From positions 146,705,196 to 146,769,195 of the forward strand of contig JAYESD010000005.1 of assembly GCA_036927565.1 (NCBI GenBank): DNA of 64,000 nt, given 5' to 3'. The notes under the pieces were generated by a model. It saw nothing but the letters and a program-made list of their open reading frames with translations, did no database searches and was not told the origin of the DNA. Of this stretch, positions 32,280-44,933 are shown in pieces. A program made the translations under genes and the position numbers. The DNA is from Tuctoria greenei (taxonomy: Eukaryota > Streptophyta > Magnoliopsida > Poales > Poaceae). The first letter of the stretch is position 1; each line of letters opens with the position of its first letter.

Positions 32280-34530
32280 ATGGCCTCTGAGAAGAACAAC
32301 AAGATCCCGAAGGTTCTCAACACCGAGGAACAACAAGAAACTAAAGCATTTGATGTACTAAGAGAAGTACAAATGATGATGAAGAAGTACGTCAACTAAA
32401 GGCACTTCTTAGGAGGAAACTGGTGGCACAAAAGGGAAAAGAAGAATAGAAGACGACGAGGTGTAGTCATGACGACTACTCCCGATATCCTTACAACTAT
32501 AATTGTCTAAATTCAAATAATCACAATCTCTCTATTCCCATGGGAAAGCCTCCGCAATTTGACGGAAACGACTACACCATGTGGAAGTACAATATGAAGA
32601 TGCATCTAATATATTTGAATCCTAGTCTTTGGCATATTGTGTGCACACGTGTAGATAACGTGGCCACGGGCGAAGAACTCACTCCAGAACAAGAGCAAGA
32701 AATTCACCGCAATGCACAAGCTGTTGCAGTGATCACATCATCACTGAGAGGGGAGGAGTTCACCAAGATTGATGGACTAGAAAGCGCAAAAGAGATCTGG
32801 GATATACTTAAAATAGCCCATGAAGGGAATAAGTCAGTCCGAGAAGCCAAAATTGAGATGCTTGAAGGAGAGCTGGAGAGATTCGCTATTGAGGAAGGCA
32901 AATCACCTCAAGACATGTACAACCGGATGAAGGCGCTCATCAATAAGATCCGCGCCTATGGAAGCAAGAAGTGGACTGACCATGAGGTGGTTAAAAGCAT
33001 GATTAGAGCCTTTATGCCAAGAAATGCCACATTATGCTCAATGATCCGAGAAAGCCTCGGGTTCCACAAAATGACCCCGGATGAGCTATTGGAAAGATCA
33101 TAAACCATGACATGATGGAGAAGGAGTCCCAATACGCCAAAGATCTAGCTGAGCTCACCTCCTCCAAAGGATAGAAGTTGCTCTCAAAGCAACGTGCAGG
33201 CCCAAAGGAAAGGAAACTCGTGAAGCTCAGGACGAGGAAGATACAAGTGTTGTTAGCACTAACCTAGATGATGAAGAGATGGTACTCTTCATAAAGAAAT
33301 CCAAGCGCATGATGAAAAGAAGACATGGCATCAACTCAAATGAAGGGAAGAGTAAAGAGAAAGGAAAATCCAAGGCTCGACGCACTTGCTATAACTGTGG
33401 CGAGTACGGACATTTCATGGTTGACTGCACCTATGAAGAGAACAAGAGGAAAAAGGAAACAAATGCTCAAGAGAAGAAGATCTTTAGAAAAAGGCAACCT
33501 GATCATCAAGCGCACATCAGCAAGGAGTGGGACTCAAACAATGAGGAAGAAGAGGAGATGACCACCATCGCCATCAAGAAACCCACAAAGAGGTCTACAC
33601 TCTTCCCAAACATGGGAGGACGGGATACTCACAATCACACATGCCTTATGGCCAAGGAAGGAAAGAAAAAGGTTCGACTCACTCCCCCTTCGCCAAATTC
33701 CTCTCTTGATAACTTTGATAGCTCCAGTGGAAATGAGGAGATGTTTAGGGGATTAAGTAAAACTGCACTAAAGAAAATGAAAATGTTTTTGGATGAAATC
33801 TTTGAGAAGGAGGAGCTCATCAACCGACAAGAAGATATGCTCATCCGTGAAAGGAAGAGATATCAAGAGGTTGAGAAACTCCTTGAGCTCGAAAGAGAGA
33901 AGAATAAGTCACTTGAGCATGAGCTAGCCTTAAGTAAGGAAACTTACTCAAAGCTACAAGACTCACACATTGCAATCAAGGATGAACTTGCTAACTTGTC
34001 AAAAGTTAACAAGATTCTTGAGGTGGAAGTTGAGTCGCTCAAGCAAAGTGACCCCTATTCCTCCAAAAGCTCACCTTCCAAAGGTGTAGGTTCAACAACC
34101 ATTGCAACTTGCACATGTTCTACTAAGAAAATGCTATCAAATCTGATTCTTCTACTTCTCATGCAATGCATCCTTCCCAAAGAGGCATCTTTGACAAGGA
34201 GAAGATCAAATATGCACGTAGTGCATATATGGTCACTAGACCTCCTAACGTCAAAGATCGTCTGGTGTTTCACAAGAACAACCACATGTCCACTAATGTC
34301 CATGCTAAGAAGAGAAAAACTTTTGTTAAGGAAAAATCGCATGAATCTGACATGCAAATATTCTTCTGTATCTTTGATGCTTCCTATGTTCTTATGATAG
34401 ACAAAGTTGGAAATGTGTTTGCCAAATATGCAGGGCCACAACACAATAATACTATAACTTGTGTGTGGGTGCCCAAGACTCTTGTAACTAACCAGAGAGG
34501 ACCCAAGCAAGCTTGGGGACCTAAAACAAA
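32280..34530 (+). pseudogene. gag: Element B gag (multiple breaks)
   Basis: The ATG at 32280 gives 39 residues before a stop. The UBN2-type domain is open at 32540-33103 (starting MGKPPQFDGNDYTMW). A one-base loss near 33090 shifts the frame. From 33279 come the CCHC knuckle (CYNCGEYGHFMVDC) and the coiled coil (MFRGLSKTALKKMK onward). Another frameshift near 34110 leads to 34166-34621, which holds the FDASYVL and WVPK regions. It is collinear with gag of A throughout. Confidence 0.85.
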
Positions 34531-34544
34531 GGAAGGATTCTGTT

Positions 34545-35117
34545 TTGCAGGCCTACTCCTCCAGTGGATCAAAATGCACAAATCACATGACCGGAGAGAG
34601 GAATATGTTCATGGAGTATGAGCATAATGCAGATCCATGTGAGGGCATATACTTTGGAGACAACAACCAAGGAAAGGTCCTTGGTAGCGGTAAAATTGAA
34701 ATCTCCTCTCAACATACTCTCTCGAATGTTTTCCACATAGATTCTTTAGATTATAACCTTCTGTCAATATCTCAGCTATGCAACAAAGGTTATAACTATT
34801 TATTCACTAATGAGGGCGTGACCGCCTTTAGAAGAAGCGATGGCTCGATTGCATTCAAGAGAATGTTGAAGGGAAAGCTTTATATTGTTGACTTCAACAA
34901 AGATAAAGCCGAACTCAATACTTGCTTGATGGCTAAAACTAACATGAGATGGCTGTGGCATAGACGTCTAGCCCATATTGGGATGAGAAATCTGCAGAAA
35001 CATCTAAAAGGTGGTCACATCCAAGGTCTAAAGGATGTTGTTTTTGAGAAAGACAGGCCATGCAACGCTTGCCAGGTGGGAAAACAAGTTGGAGCACCGC
35101 ACCCACCAAGAATGTGA
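34545..35117 (+). pseudogene. pol: Element B protease / GAG-pre-integrase segment
   Basis: The frame has SGSKCTNHMTGERNMF where A has the DSGCTNHMTG active site. The segment carrying the catalytic Asp is missing, so protease is dead. LWHRRLAHIG and CNACQVGK give the integrase zinc ligands. It ends at TGA 35115-35117. Confidence 0.8.
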
Positions 35118-35798
35118 TGACTACTACAGGACCGCTGGGACTTCTTCACATGGACCTTTTCGGTCCAACTGCTTACATAAGCATCGACGAAAATCCTCAA
35201 GAAATTCCTGAAAAGAGCTCAAAACAAGTTCTCATCAACCTTGAAGAATATTAGAAGTGACAACGGGACAGAATTCAAAAGTACACATGTTTAGGAGTAC
35301 CTTGATGAAGAATGAATAAAGCACGAGTTTTCGGCACCCTACCCCCCTCAAAAAAAACGGGGTGGCCGAAATGAAAAATAGAACATTAATTGAAATGGCG
35401 AGGACAATGTCGGATGAATACAAGACATCAAACTGGTTTTGGGCTAAAGTGGTGGACACCACTTGTCACGCCACAAACTGGTTGTATCTTCACCGACTCT
35501 TGAATAAAACACCATATGAGCTTCTCCCTGGTAACAAGCCAAATGTTTCTTATTTTAATGTTTTGGTTGTAAGTGTTTTATCCTGAACAAGAAACCGAGG
35601 ACTTCGAAGTTCGCTTTGAAATCTGATGAAGGGTTCTTGCTCAGTTATCATTCGAACGCCTAGGCCTATCGTGTCTTCAACAGAGTCTCTGGCCTTGTTG
35701 AAGTAGCACGTGACGTAGTGTTCGATGAAACTAATGGCTCCCAAGTGGAGCAAGTTGATAAGTGTGTGGTAGATTAAGAGGAAGCCCCATGTGAAGCA
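35118..35798 (+). pseudogene. pol: Element B integrase core (fragmented)
   Basis: Homology to A continues in pieces: LLHMDLFGPTAYISI, then a short deletion, then DNGTEFK-like sequence near 35258, then 35362-35586 with MAEMKNRTLIEMARTM, and a decayed C-terminal part. Several stops and frameshifts interrupt it. Confidence 0.75.
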
Positions 35799-37121
35799 TT
35801 GAGGAAAATGGCACTTGGTGATATTCTGCCACAAGAGCAACCACAAGACTCAAATGCACAAGATGAACCTCCACAAGGAAGCAATGATCAAAGGGGAGCT
35901 CATGCACAAGATCAAAATCAGGAAGATCAAGAAGATCCATATAACCACAGAAGCAATGACTTAGGGGGAGACAATGAACATGAAGACAATGAAGAGCAGA
36001 CAACTTCACAAGTCCCTCATCCAAGAGTACATCAGAGTGTACAAAGAGATGATCCCGTCAACAACATCATTGGAGATACTGCAAAAGGAGTAACTACTAG
36101 ATCTCGCATTGCAAATTTTTGTGAATATTACTCCTTTGTCTCTTTTCTGGAACCATACAGGATAGAAGAAGCCTTAAAGGATCCAGATTGGGTGATTGCA
36201 ATGCAAGCGGAGTTGAACAACTTCAAGAGAAACGAAGTGCGGGAACTGGTGGAAAGACCAAAGGCGAACATTGTTGGAACCAAATGGGTCTTTCAAAACT
36301 AACAATATGAACATGGAGTGGTAACAAGAAATAAAGCAAGACATGTGGCTAAAGGTTACTATCAAGTTGAAGGTTTGAACTTCGATGAAACTTTTGCTCC
36401 CATAGCTAGACTTGAGTCCATTCGTATTTTATTGTCATATGCTACTCACCATAATTACAAGTTGTATCAAACGGACGTCAAAAGTGCCTTCCTAAACGGT
36501 CCAATCAAGGAGGAAGCGTACATGGACCAGCCACCAGGATTTGAAGATCAAAAGTACCCCAACCATGTCTATGAACTGAGTAAGGCTCTCTATGGCCTCA
36601 AACAAGCTCCTCGAGCTTAGTATGAGTGCCTTAGAGATTCTCTGACTCAAAATGGCTTTGAAATTGGGAAAGATGATTATACACCGTTCAAAAAACACTT
36701 TGATGATCATCTATTTGTATGTCAAATCTATGTTGATGATATTATCTTTTGTTCTACTAATAAGACCTTTTGTGAAGAGTTTAGCAAGATCATGACAGAT
36801 AGGTTCAAGATATCGATGATGGGAGAATTGAAGTTTTTCTTGGGATTCCAGGTGAGGCAATTAAGAGAAGGCACGTTCATAAGCCAAACCAAGTACATAC
36901 AAGACATCCTCAAAATGTTCAATATGGACAAGTCCAAGCCCATCAAGACACCCATGGCGATTAACGGGCATCTCGACCTCAATGAAGATGGTCAAAATGT
37001 GGATCAAAAGGTATATCAGTCTATGATTGGTTCATTAATCTATTTATTTGCATCTAGGCCATATATCATGCTTAGTGTGTGTATGCGTGCAAGGTCTCAA
37101 GCTTCACCTAAAGAGTGCCAC
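35799..37121 (+). pseudogene. pol: Element B reverse transcriptase and start of RNase H
   Basis: An acidic linker (35799-36000) leads into RT. TAA at about 36300 and TAG at about 36618 break it. The catalytic YVDDIIF box is present (about 36730) with the LKFFLGFQV and SMIGSL motifs after it. The frame is cut at 37121-37124 by the MITE and resumes at 38182. Confidence 0.82.
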
Positions 37122-37124
37122 TTA

Positions 37125-38181
37125 GGCCCTGTTTGGCACAGCTTCTGCTACAGCTTCTTCATAAAAATAAGTTGAGCGTGTGCCAAACAGGAAGCTTCTG
37201 TAACAGCTTATTAGTTTATCCGTGTCAGTGGTTTTGATCCGGCAGATCTCCCGACACTACTAAAGTGTTAGAGGAGTTTGAGGTTCGGTGTGGGCGCTCG
37301 GAGATTCAAGAAGGTGAAGTGTAATTCGGAACAGGAGACACGATGATTTACGTGGTTCGGGCCGCCTGAGCGTAATACCCTACTCCACGGGGTGTGTTGG
37401 AGTTGTATTGGTTGTATGAGCTTAACGTCAGTTGAGAGTGTTGAGTGAGCGCGTAGAGTCCCTGCTATGTATCATCGGCCTGTCCTTTTATAGTACAAGG
37501 GCAGGCCGTTACAAGTTAGCCTGGCCCGACATGTGGCCCCGGCGGTTACTAACATTGATACACATTTGATGTGCTTAATTACCCTTAATAACCGAGTTAC
37601 GGGCTTTGATAGCACCGTTACTGGTAATTAAGGTCGTCCGATCGTGTGTCATTAATATAGTATTAATGACACTTAATTGGGTCTTGAAGTCCTTGATTCC
37701 CTTTGAAGATCCGGAACCGTTGTGGAGTCTTCTGGAGGTTAGAGGCTGAAGATCCGACGGTTGGACACGTGGCAGCTCCAGAGCATACTGTGGGGAATAG
37801 GTAGGTCCGGTGCCACCTAACACATGTCAGTTCCGGAGTTCCCTTCGGTCTGGGGTTAGGTCCGGCGGTGCCGCTATGGTACATAGCCCGGAGCTTCCCC
37901 CTTGTGGGCGGTAGCTCCGGTTTGATAGTACACGTGGCGACCCTGGGACTAACCATGTTGGGGAGGCGGGTCCGGTTATGTCTGACATGTGGGCCTCCGA
38001 AGGTCTTCAAATCAAGTAGATGATATTCCCTTGAGATCTTTGCAATCCCAAGGGGTATATGGTACCCAGGGTACCAACAAGCCGCTTCTCAAAATGAACT
38101 AAAAACAGCATATAAGTAGAAGCTGCTTTCCTGTCAAACAAGCTTCTTTTGTAACAAGTTTTAGTTGTACCAAATAGGGCC
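37125..38181. mobile_element. Tourist-like MITE, split by solo LTR H
   Basis: Terminal inverted repeats GGCCCTGTTTGG and CCAAATAGGGCC are flanked by TTA (37122-37124 and 38182-38184), as expected for PIF/Harbinger-type MITEs. Without H it is about 195 bp. Both arms hold further inverted AGCTTCTG-like repeats. It interrupts RNase H of B, whose frame resumes directly after the right TTA. Confidence 0.8.
37223..38079. mobile_element. Solo LTR H
   Basis: The sequence starts TGTCAGTGG, ends GGGTACCAACA and is flanked by ATCCG (37218-37222) and AGCCG (38080-38084), a 4-of-5 TSD. It is related to solo LTR G (58513-59534): both share an internal GTTCGGGCCGC...GAGC-TAA-AC-CTACTCC block and CACGTGGCAGCTCC motifs. 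No coding sequence is present. Confidence 0.75.
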
Positions 38182-38184
38182 TTA

Positions 38185-38741
38185 ATTACTGTAAAAAGAA
38201 TCTTAATGTACCTTGTGCACACGCTCAACTTTGGACTTTGGTATCCCAAATGATCCAAATTTAACTTGATAGGTTTTTACGATGCTGACTATGCGAGATG
38301 CAAAGTCGACAGAAAAAGCACATCGGGGACCTATCAATTTCTTAGCGGATCCCTAGTTTCATGGTAATCTAAAAAGCAAAACTCCATTGCTCTTTCCACA
38401 GCCAAAGCGGAGTATGTTGCAGCCACTAGTTTTGTGCACGACTACTTTGGATGCGACAAACTCTAAGGTACTATGGTTACAATCTGAACCATATCCCACT
38501 CCTATGCGATAATGAAAGTGCTATAAAAATTTCACACAACCCAGTAGAGCACTCAAGAAATAAGCACATAGATATTCTTCACCATTTCCTAAGAGATCAT
38601 TCATTAAAAGGTGATATTGAAATTTCACATTTTAGGACTAAAAAATAACTTGCAGATATTTTCACCAAGCCACTAGATGAAAAGAGGTTTTGTGAGCTAA
38701 GAAACGAGCTTATCATTCTTGACTCTAGAAATGTGGCTTGA
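38185..38741 (+). pseudogene. pol: Element B RNase H, C-terminal part
   Basis: The frame resumes after the MITE with VKRILMYLVHT, DADYARCKVDRKSTSGT, STAKAEYVAA, CDNESAIKISHNPVEHSRNK and the C-terminal IFTKPLDEKRF motif. TGA near 38252, TAA near 38368 and TAA near 38646 interrupt it. The end (SRNVA then TGA 38739-38741) matches the pol end in A. Confidence 0.85.
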
Positions 38742-38987
38742 AACATTGCATACCTGATTGTGATCTCAAATGCTTACTCATTTTTTCAAAAACTGCCCCT
38801 TATCTCGATTTTCTCTAGAAAACTATTTAAATGAGTAAATCTTGGTGAATTATGGCCATTGTATGATTGTTGAGTGCTTACTGGTCATGATTATAAAGAT
38901 TGTTTGTGAAATAATGTCCTTCGGATCACTATTAGATCAAACAACCAAAATCCAGTTATTTCAGATCAGTTCTAACCTGCTGACACC

Positions 38988-39540
38988 GGACTAGTCCGTT
39001 GGTGCAGACTAGTACAGCCCTAGTCCGACGCACAAGACTTGTCTAGAGTCCACCGGACTAGTTCGAATTTATCGGGCTTAACCCTTATCTGCCACCAGGA
39101 GCTCATCTTCCACCTTGCATAAGCCCTTCGCATTCTCTCTCCCCCCCCCACGAGCTCCAAGGGCGATTTCCACATCTAGCCACCAAAAACGCGAATATCT
39201 CTAGGGAAATCTCCTCCTCGGTGTGGAGCTTGTCCACTGCGGACTAATCTGTCCTCAAGTTTGCTCCTTCAACTCGAATCTTCGACCTTTTGGTACAATT
39301 TCCCTCAAACACTAGCTCTCAACTTTTCTTGATTCTTGTTTGTTTCCCATGATTCCTAGGGTATACATTACTTCTCTAGATGTACTCCTATTGTTTCCTA
39401 GTCCTTATGCATCAATTCGAGCTAGACTTGGTTCAAATAGGAAAGTTAAGGTTCATATGCCAGACTGGACTAGTCTGGTGTTCATGTGCGGACAAGTCTA
39501 GTATACCAGACAAGTCCGCACTCTGAAAACGGACGAGTGT
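38988..39540. promoter_or_regulatory. Internal palindrome cluster between pol and third ORF (B)
   Basis: GGACTAGTCC at 38988 and variants at 39055, 39467, 39490, 39508 and 39531 surround a 400-bp stretch without them. The position matches the two internal clusters of A (16084-16245 and 15608-15676). Confidence 0.6.
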
Positions 39541-39603
39541 GGCGTCTGACAGTTGAGCTTCGAAGTTCCTATTTGCACTAAGTATTCAATTCATTATTAT
39601 CTA

Positions 39604-39624
39604 AACCTTGAACCTCCTTGTCAG
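39604..39624 (+). promoter_or_regulatory. Predicted 3' splice acceptor for third ORF of B
   Basis: CCTCCTTGTCAG ends five bases before the ATG at 39630. It corresponds to the acceptor at 15505-15530 in A. Confidence 0.45.
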
Positions 39625-39629
39625 GAACA

Positions 39630-41208
39630 ATGACTTCAAGTTCCAAGGATAGTTCATTTCACTATGATGAAGATGTACAACATGCTCGAGTGCAAAGAGC
39701 CAAGGAGAGGGTAATGAACAAAAGACATGACATCAATGTCCACTCTCCTCCTTCTGATGACTCACTTCCTAAGAGAAGGAGAGTGGTAGTGAAAAAGGCT
39801 CAAGGCAAGAATGTTGCTAAGAACAATTTGGGGGCCAAGAGAACTCTGAATAAGGGCAAAGGACTTGCTAGTGGCCCCATTGGCCCCTTGAAGATGAAAG
39901 CTCCGACTAATCGCAACAGGCAGCCCTCTAGTGCTAATTTCACTGGCAAAGGTAGTAAGCTCACCGACAAATTCAGGAAGGTAGAAGCCTATGGTCAAGC
40001 CAAATTGTCAGCTGATCCCAGATTCTGGAGAAATTTCCATGCTGACTACTATGAGCATGTGTATCTGAAGATGAAGACCCCAATTATCAAAGCCAATGGG
40101 TAGACATCACTCACATTCAGTCCAAGAGATGACAAGCCTATCAAGAGGTTCTGGAAGCCTTGGAGCTGCATGGACTGAGGGATCTAGTCTCTTTTTAGTG
40201 GGACTGGAAGATTGAGGTCATCACTCAATTCTACTCTAGTGTCTATTTTGCTCGTGATGACAGTGACTAGATGTTATGGATGACCCATGGAGCACAGTAC
40301 AGTGTCACCTATGAGGAGTTTGCAAGAATTCTTCACATGGAATATTCTCTAGAGAATGACATCATTATCCACAATCTGAAGCCACTGGAGAAACATTAGC
40401 TTGACTTTCTCTATGATACAATGATGCGATTCAAGCCTCCAACTACGAAGTTCCTGAAGCCCATCTTCGCTGTTTTCAACAGGATCCTGAGGAAGACCAT
40501 TGCTCCCAAAGAGGAAATGCAGGTACCATTCAGGGCACCCACAAAACATTGATGAAGGTGATAAGCAGGAAAAGGACCTTCAATGTCTTTTAGTACATAT
40601 ACAATGACATTGTCAATATCTCTATCACTCCTAACGGGTCCTGTGGCTATGCACCTTACGTCATGTATATGATTGAGAAGGTGACAGGACTGGAATTTGT
40701 GAAGGATGTGCCTCATACTAGACTTAGGCCCCAGAATCCTACCATCTACACTGTTCCTTCTGCCCCAAGCTCACCCGGAGAGGAACGATGATCCAAGAAG
40801 GCTCAAGAGGGAACAAGATCTAAGGCTCCTGCTCCTGCTCCTCCACCTCCTAGAGAGTAATCCAGTGGAGTGCTGAAGGTGCTATCATCCGTCTTTGCCT
40901 CTTGTCGCAATGTGGAAATCAAGTAGCAAAAGGAAAGTCTGGCCAGGAAGAAGCATCAAAGATTTGTAAAGGACAATATCAAAGCCATCTGTGACAAGTT
41001 AGAGATGGAACCAGTGGGGTCACTTGAGATTTTAGAAGACTCAAAAGAAGATTTTACTGAAATGCCTCCCCTAGCTGAGCAAGAGTTGGCCTCATTTGGA
41101 CTGGCTGGTACCTCTGCTCCTCCTCCTCCACCTCCTCCTCATGCACCTGAAGATGAAGAAGAAGATGAAGAGAGGACTGAGAGTGAGAGAGGCAGTGACA
41201 ATGAGTGA
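39630..41208 (+). pseudogene. Third ORF of element B (decayed homologue of the 595-aa ORF of A)
   Basis: From the ATG at 39630 the frame is open to 40103, then broken by many stops, but homology continues to the final stop at 41208. Shared landmarks with A are the basic N-terminal part with PKRRR, GPIGPLKMKAP-type sequence, DPRFWRNFHADYYEHVY, then WMTHGAQYSVTYEEFARIL, RILRKTIAPK, a SCR-x-x-EI basic segment, and a proline-rich then acidic tail. Conservation of both ends and the core shows that this is a real gene of the lineage and not a chance frame. Confidence 0.8.
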
Positions 41209-41244
41209 TTCCACTCAATTTTTCCCTTTTTGGTGCCTTGATGC

Positions 41245-41258
41245 CAAAGGGGGAGAGA
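41245..41258 (+). other. Distal polypurine tract of B
   Basis: CAAAGGGGGAGAGA lies just after the third ORF. It matches the distal tract of A. Confidence 0.65.
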
Positions 41259-41582
41259 TTGAGACTATTTAGCCATTAAGGACTTGTGATCAAGGACATG
41301 TATTCATTTTCAAATTATTGTAATTTATTTTGGATGTGCTAAATTTACTCAATGTGTGATGCTGGTCGATGTTAATGTCATGATTATTGCAATGACTTTC
41401 AACTGCTTATCTATTGCCCATCACGTCTGTTGACCACACACACGTTTTAGGCACCCCACCATAAAGAGTACATATATGTGAAAAGCTTTTTGTTAGTATT
41501 CATTATTCTCACATATGCACACTTTAAAAAATCAAATTTTTACTCTTAATTGTGAAATCTCAATTGGTTTTCATTAATCACC

Positions 41583-41596
41583 AAAAAGGGGGATAT
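41583..41596 (+). other. Polypurine tract adjoining 3' LTR of B
   Basis: AAAAAGGGGGATAT lies directly before TGAAGGTGCATC. Confidence 0.8.
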
Positions 41597-43164
41597 TGAA
41601 GGTGCATCTAGGCAATCCATTGTGGGTTTTTGACGATTGATGAGAAGCAAATGAGATCCTAATGAATTTATGGAAATGACTGCAGGATAAGAAAAATGAG
41701 ATAGTTTGGTGCACTCAAAAAGATGAGAAATAAAGTGGTGTGCAAAAGAGAAAAGCCCAACTGTCAACTGAAGCGCAAAGTACATTTAAATGTATAGGAT
41801 GTGTGTGAGAGACACATCCCTTGAGCTCGAATCTTTGCATAGGGGTAAGGGCTTAAAAACACCTAAAAACTCAGTGAGCACCGGACTAGTCTGTTCATGG
41901 ACTGGACTAGTCCATTTAACTATATGTGGTCCAAATACAATGTGCACCGGACTAGTCCATTCATGGACCGGACTAGTCCGTTTAAATCTATGGAATATAA
42001 TAACACAGTGCACCAGACTAGTCCGATCATGGACTGGACTAGTCTGTTCAGAAAGTCTGTAAATCATTTTCAGTGCACCCCCAACAAGTCCGTCCATGGG
42101 ACATGACTAGACCATTGAACTCTCTGGAGTCCAATTACACATAGCACTGGATAAGTCCGTTCTAGGAAATTACTAGTCCGTTCAACTTTTTGGAGTTGAA
42201 TTACAATGGCACTGGACAAGTCCGGACATTCACCGGATTAGTCTGGTATACCTCACAAAATTAGGGTTTCTAGTGTGCTGCATTCCACGCCGACTTTTAC
42301 ATAGCACATCAGACAAGTCCGTTACCCAGTACGAACTAGACCGGCCCCCGGTATTTGTAACTGTAACTTTTTGGAAACCTTATAAATAGGAGATCCACGG
42401 CACGACAAAGAAAACTTTTGATTCCCACTGTCAAAATCATAAACCCTAGCGCCGCCGCCTATTCCAAGAGCCCAAAAACACATCTCCCCAAACATCTAGA
42501 CTTCCAAAAAGTGAAAATCAATTGAACACTTAGATTTGGGATTGGGAGATCATCGTCCACACATCGTTGAGATCTTAGGGTTTGATCTCTTTACATTTGT
42601 GCGCTTTCTTGTAATCTTTTCGAGTGTATTTGATCACTTTCTCATTGTAATACTTTTGGGAGCCCTCAACGTGTGAGGTTGCCCCATAAACTTCGTGATT
42701 ACCCGTGATAGTGAGATCAAGTAGGCCTTGTGTGGTAACTTGAGGAGGGAAAGGGATTGAAGAGAACTGGCTCTGTGTGGGCTTCCTAAACGAGGAGTAT
42801 ATCTCTTTAATGAGATCGAACCTCGGTAAAAATTGTTGTCTCATGTGCTTATTTAGTTTTGCATCTTGATTAGGGCACATAGTTGATCAACATCATAATT
42901 TTAATTGATAATTGTTTTTCACATGCAACTTCACGACATCAATTATGAATTCAAGTAATCTTATCTGTCGTTTACATTTCCGCTACTTAAAAGAATTTAA
43001 ATCCTGTATAGATACATAATTAAATTGGCACACACTAGGCACACTGGACTAGTCCGCCCACGCAACCAGACAAGTCCGGTCAATCAAATTTTTGACCATT
43101 TGATTACGTGTGCAGGAAATTTTCAAAGCCTATTCACACCCCCCCCCCCTCTAGGCCATATTCA
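41597..43164 (+). repeat. 3' LTR of element B
   Basis: This 1568-bp LTR keeps the segment lost from the 5' LTR. The palindrome units start at 41883, 41949 and 42015. Near its end the usual C6-C7 run has grown to 11 C (43139-43149). Confidence 0.93.
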
Positions 43165-44147
43165 GGACGGCCCATGAATACTCCCGAGCGTTCTATCATT
43201 TGGTGCAGTACGCGCCAAATTATGTGGGGACAGAACATAATAAGCGAGATAGATTCTTCCGGGGCCTTAATCCCAAGATGAAAGTACAAATCGCACAGTG
43301 CCATCGCGACACCTTCAACGACATCGACAATGCCGCAATAGTGCAAGAAGACATTCAACGCGAGCTCATTTCTGATAAGAGGAAACAGAGTGCGCCGTCG
43401 AGCAGCAGCAGCGGTAGTCCACAGAAGTACTGCTTGGTGTATCGCTCACCATCCGGTCAGCGATGGCAGCCACCGGCACGACCGCAGCAATTCCGTGGTC
43501 GTTCTTTCAATGCGCCGCATTTCCGACCGCCATCTCCAGAGCAGTAGCAGTAGCTGCAAAGGATGGTCCCGCGTGTGTATCCACCTCCACCACGTGCACC
43601 GGGATTCCATCCCCAACTTGGAGGGAACCCGACACAATACACGTGCTATACGTGTGGCTGTGTCGGGCATTTTGCGAGGGACTTCCCTGAGCAGCGACAG
43701 GGCAGTGGACAAGAACCATATCAGTGTGCAGCTCAACACCGCAATCAGCCCAGGAAACCAGCAGCAGAACCCAGCAACGTCCACCACCTAGCTATCGAAG
43801 ACGTGCCGGAAGGCGAACCCATCCTTCCAGGTATGTTTTCTCTACTCCAAAACCCCGTGGTCATACTATTTTACTCTGGTGCCACCCATAATTTCATTAG
43901 CCAATCATATGTCCTCAAATATGCATTACCTATCATTTCCACAAAATATCCATATTTGATTTGCTCTGCGGGTGGGAAAGTAGCAGCTGATAGTATGGTC
44001 TATAGAGCACCACTTCAGTTGGGTGGAAATATAAATCCGACTTCTCTAATTATATTACAGAGTCAGAAGCTTGATGTCATCTTAGGAATGTCATGGTACA
44101 CCGTCCTTGTGCTATTCTCGACATCGTTCCACGTGTGGTCTATTTAA
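43165..44147 (+). pseudogene. gag: Element C gag C-terminal part and protease
   Basis: The frame resumes at the right TSD of B with the gag core (YAPNYVGTEHNKRDRFFRGL). Two TAG codons near 43545-43553 interrupt it. The zinc knuckle at 43644-43685 reads CYTCGCVGHFARDF, with Phe instead of the last Cys. The protease motif at 43872-43880 is YSG in place of DSG (LFYSGATHNFIS), so the catalytic Asp is lost. ILGMSW follows. Local frameshifts occur near 44100-44200. Confidence 0.88.
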
Positions 44148-44159
44148 ACTCTCCACTAC

Positions 44160-44933
44160 ATGAACCACACACTCATTCTAAACCGCCTTATTCAAGAAAT
44201 TCCAGACACATACAACACGGAAAACACAAAGCTCAAGGACATTCGCGTGCTCCGTGAATATATGGACGTGTTTCCCGACAATCTTTCGGGTATGCCACTG
44301 GATAGGGACATCGTGTTCAAGATTGAACTTATTCCAGGAACCACGTCTGTTTCTCGAAGGCCATACAAGATGGCACAAAATGAGTTGGCGGAATTAAAGG
44401 GGCATTTCAAGGACCTGCTGGACAAAGGTCTCATACACCCAAGTTCATCACCTTGGTGCTGCTCCACATTATTTGAGAAAAAGAAGGACAAGACGTTACG
44501 TCTATGTGTGGACTATTGTTCGCTCAACGCCGTAATGATCAAGAGCAAGTATCCGCTACCTCCCATCGATATTTTATTCGATCAATTAGTGGGTTATAAG
44601 GTTTTCTTGAAGATGGATCTTCGGTTTGGATACCATCAAATAAAAATCCGACCGGAGGATACACCGAAGACTGCATTCTTGATGAGATACGGATTCTATG
44701 AATATATCGTCATGTTGTTTGGACTTACCAACGTGCCGGCTCACTTCATGTATTTGATGAATTCGGTTTTTATGCCGGAGTTGGACAAGTTTGTCGTGGT
44801 CTTCATCGATGACATTCTAGTTTATTCAAATTTTGAGGAAGAACATGCCAAACACTTAGATATTGTGCTAGAACGATTGCGAGATCACAAACTGCATGCA
44901 AAATTCAGCAAGTGCGAGTTTTGGATCAGCTAG
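44160..44933 (+). pseudogene. pol: Element C reverse transcriptase
   Basis: RT copies element RNA into DNA. The 257-residue open stretch shows the Gypsy RT order: PYKMAQNELAELK, LRLCVDYCSLNAV, FLKMDLRFGYHQI, then the catalytic FIDDILVYS. A TAG at 44931-44933 follows KCEFWIS. The frame continues downstream. Confidence 0.92.

Larger units (their letters stand above)
30900..43164 (+). mobile_element. Copia element B (Sirevirus-like, related to A)
   Basis: B is 12,265 bp with TSD GGACG (30895-30899 and 43165-43169, exact) and LTRs starting TGAA(A/G)GTGCATC and ending CATATTCA/CACATTCA. It has a Met-tRNA primer site, gag, pol, a third ORF and two polypurine tracts in the same order as A. Its coding region is riddled with stops and frameshifts. 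The first 235 LTR bases differ at about 7%, so it is older than A. A MITE with its own solo LTR lies in RNase H. Confidence 0.92.
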
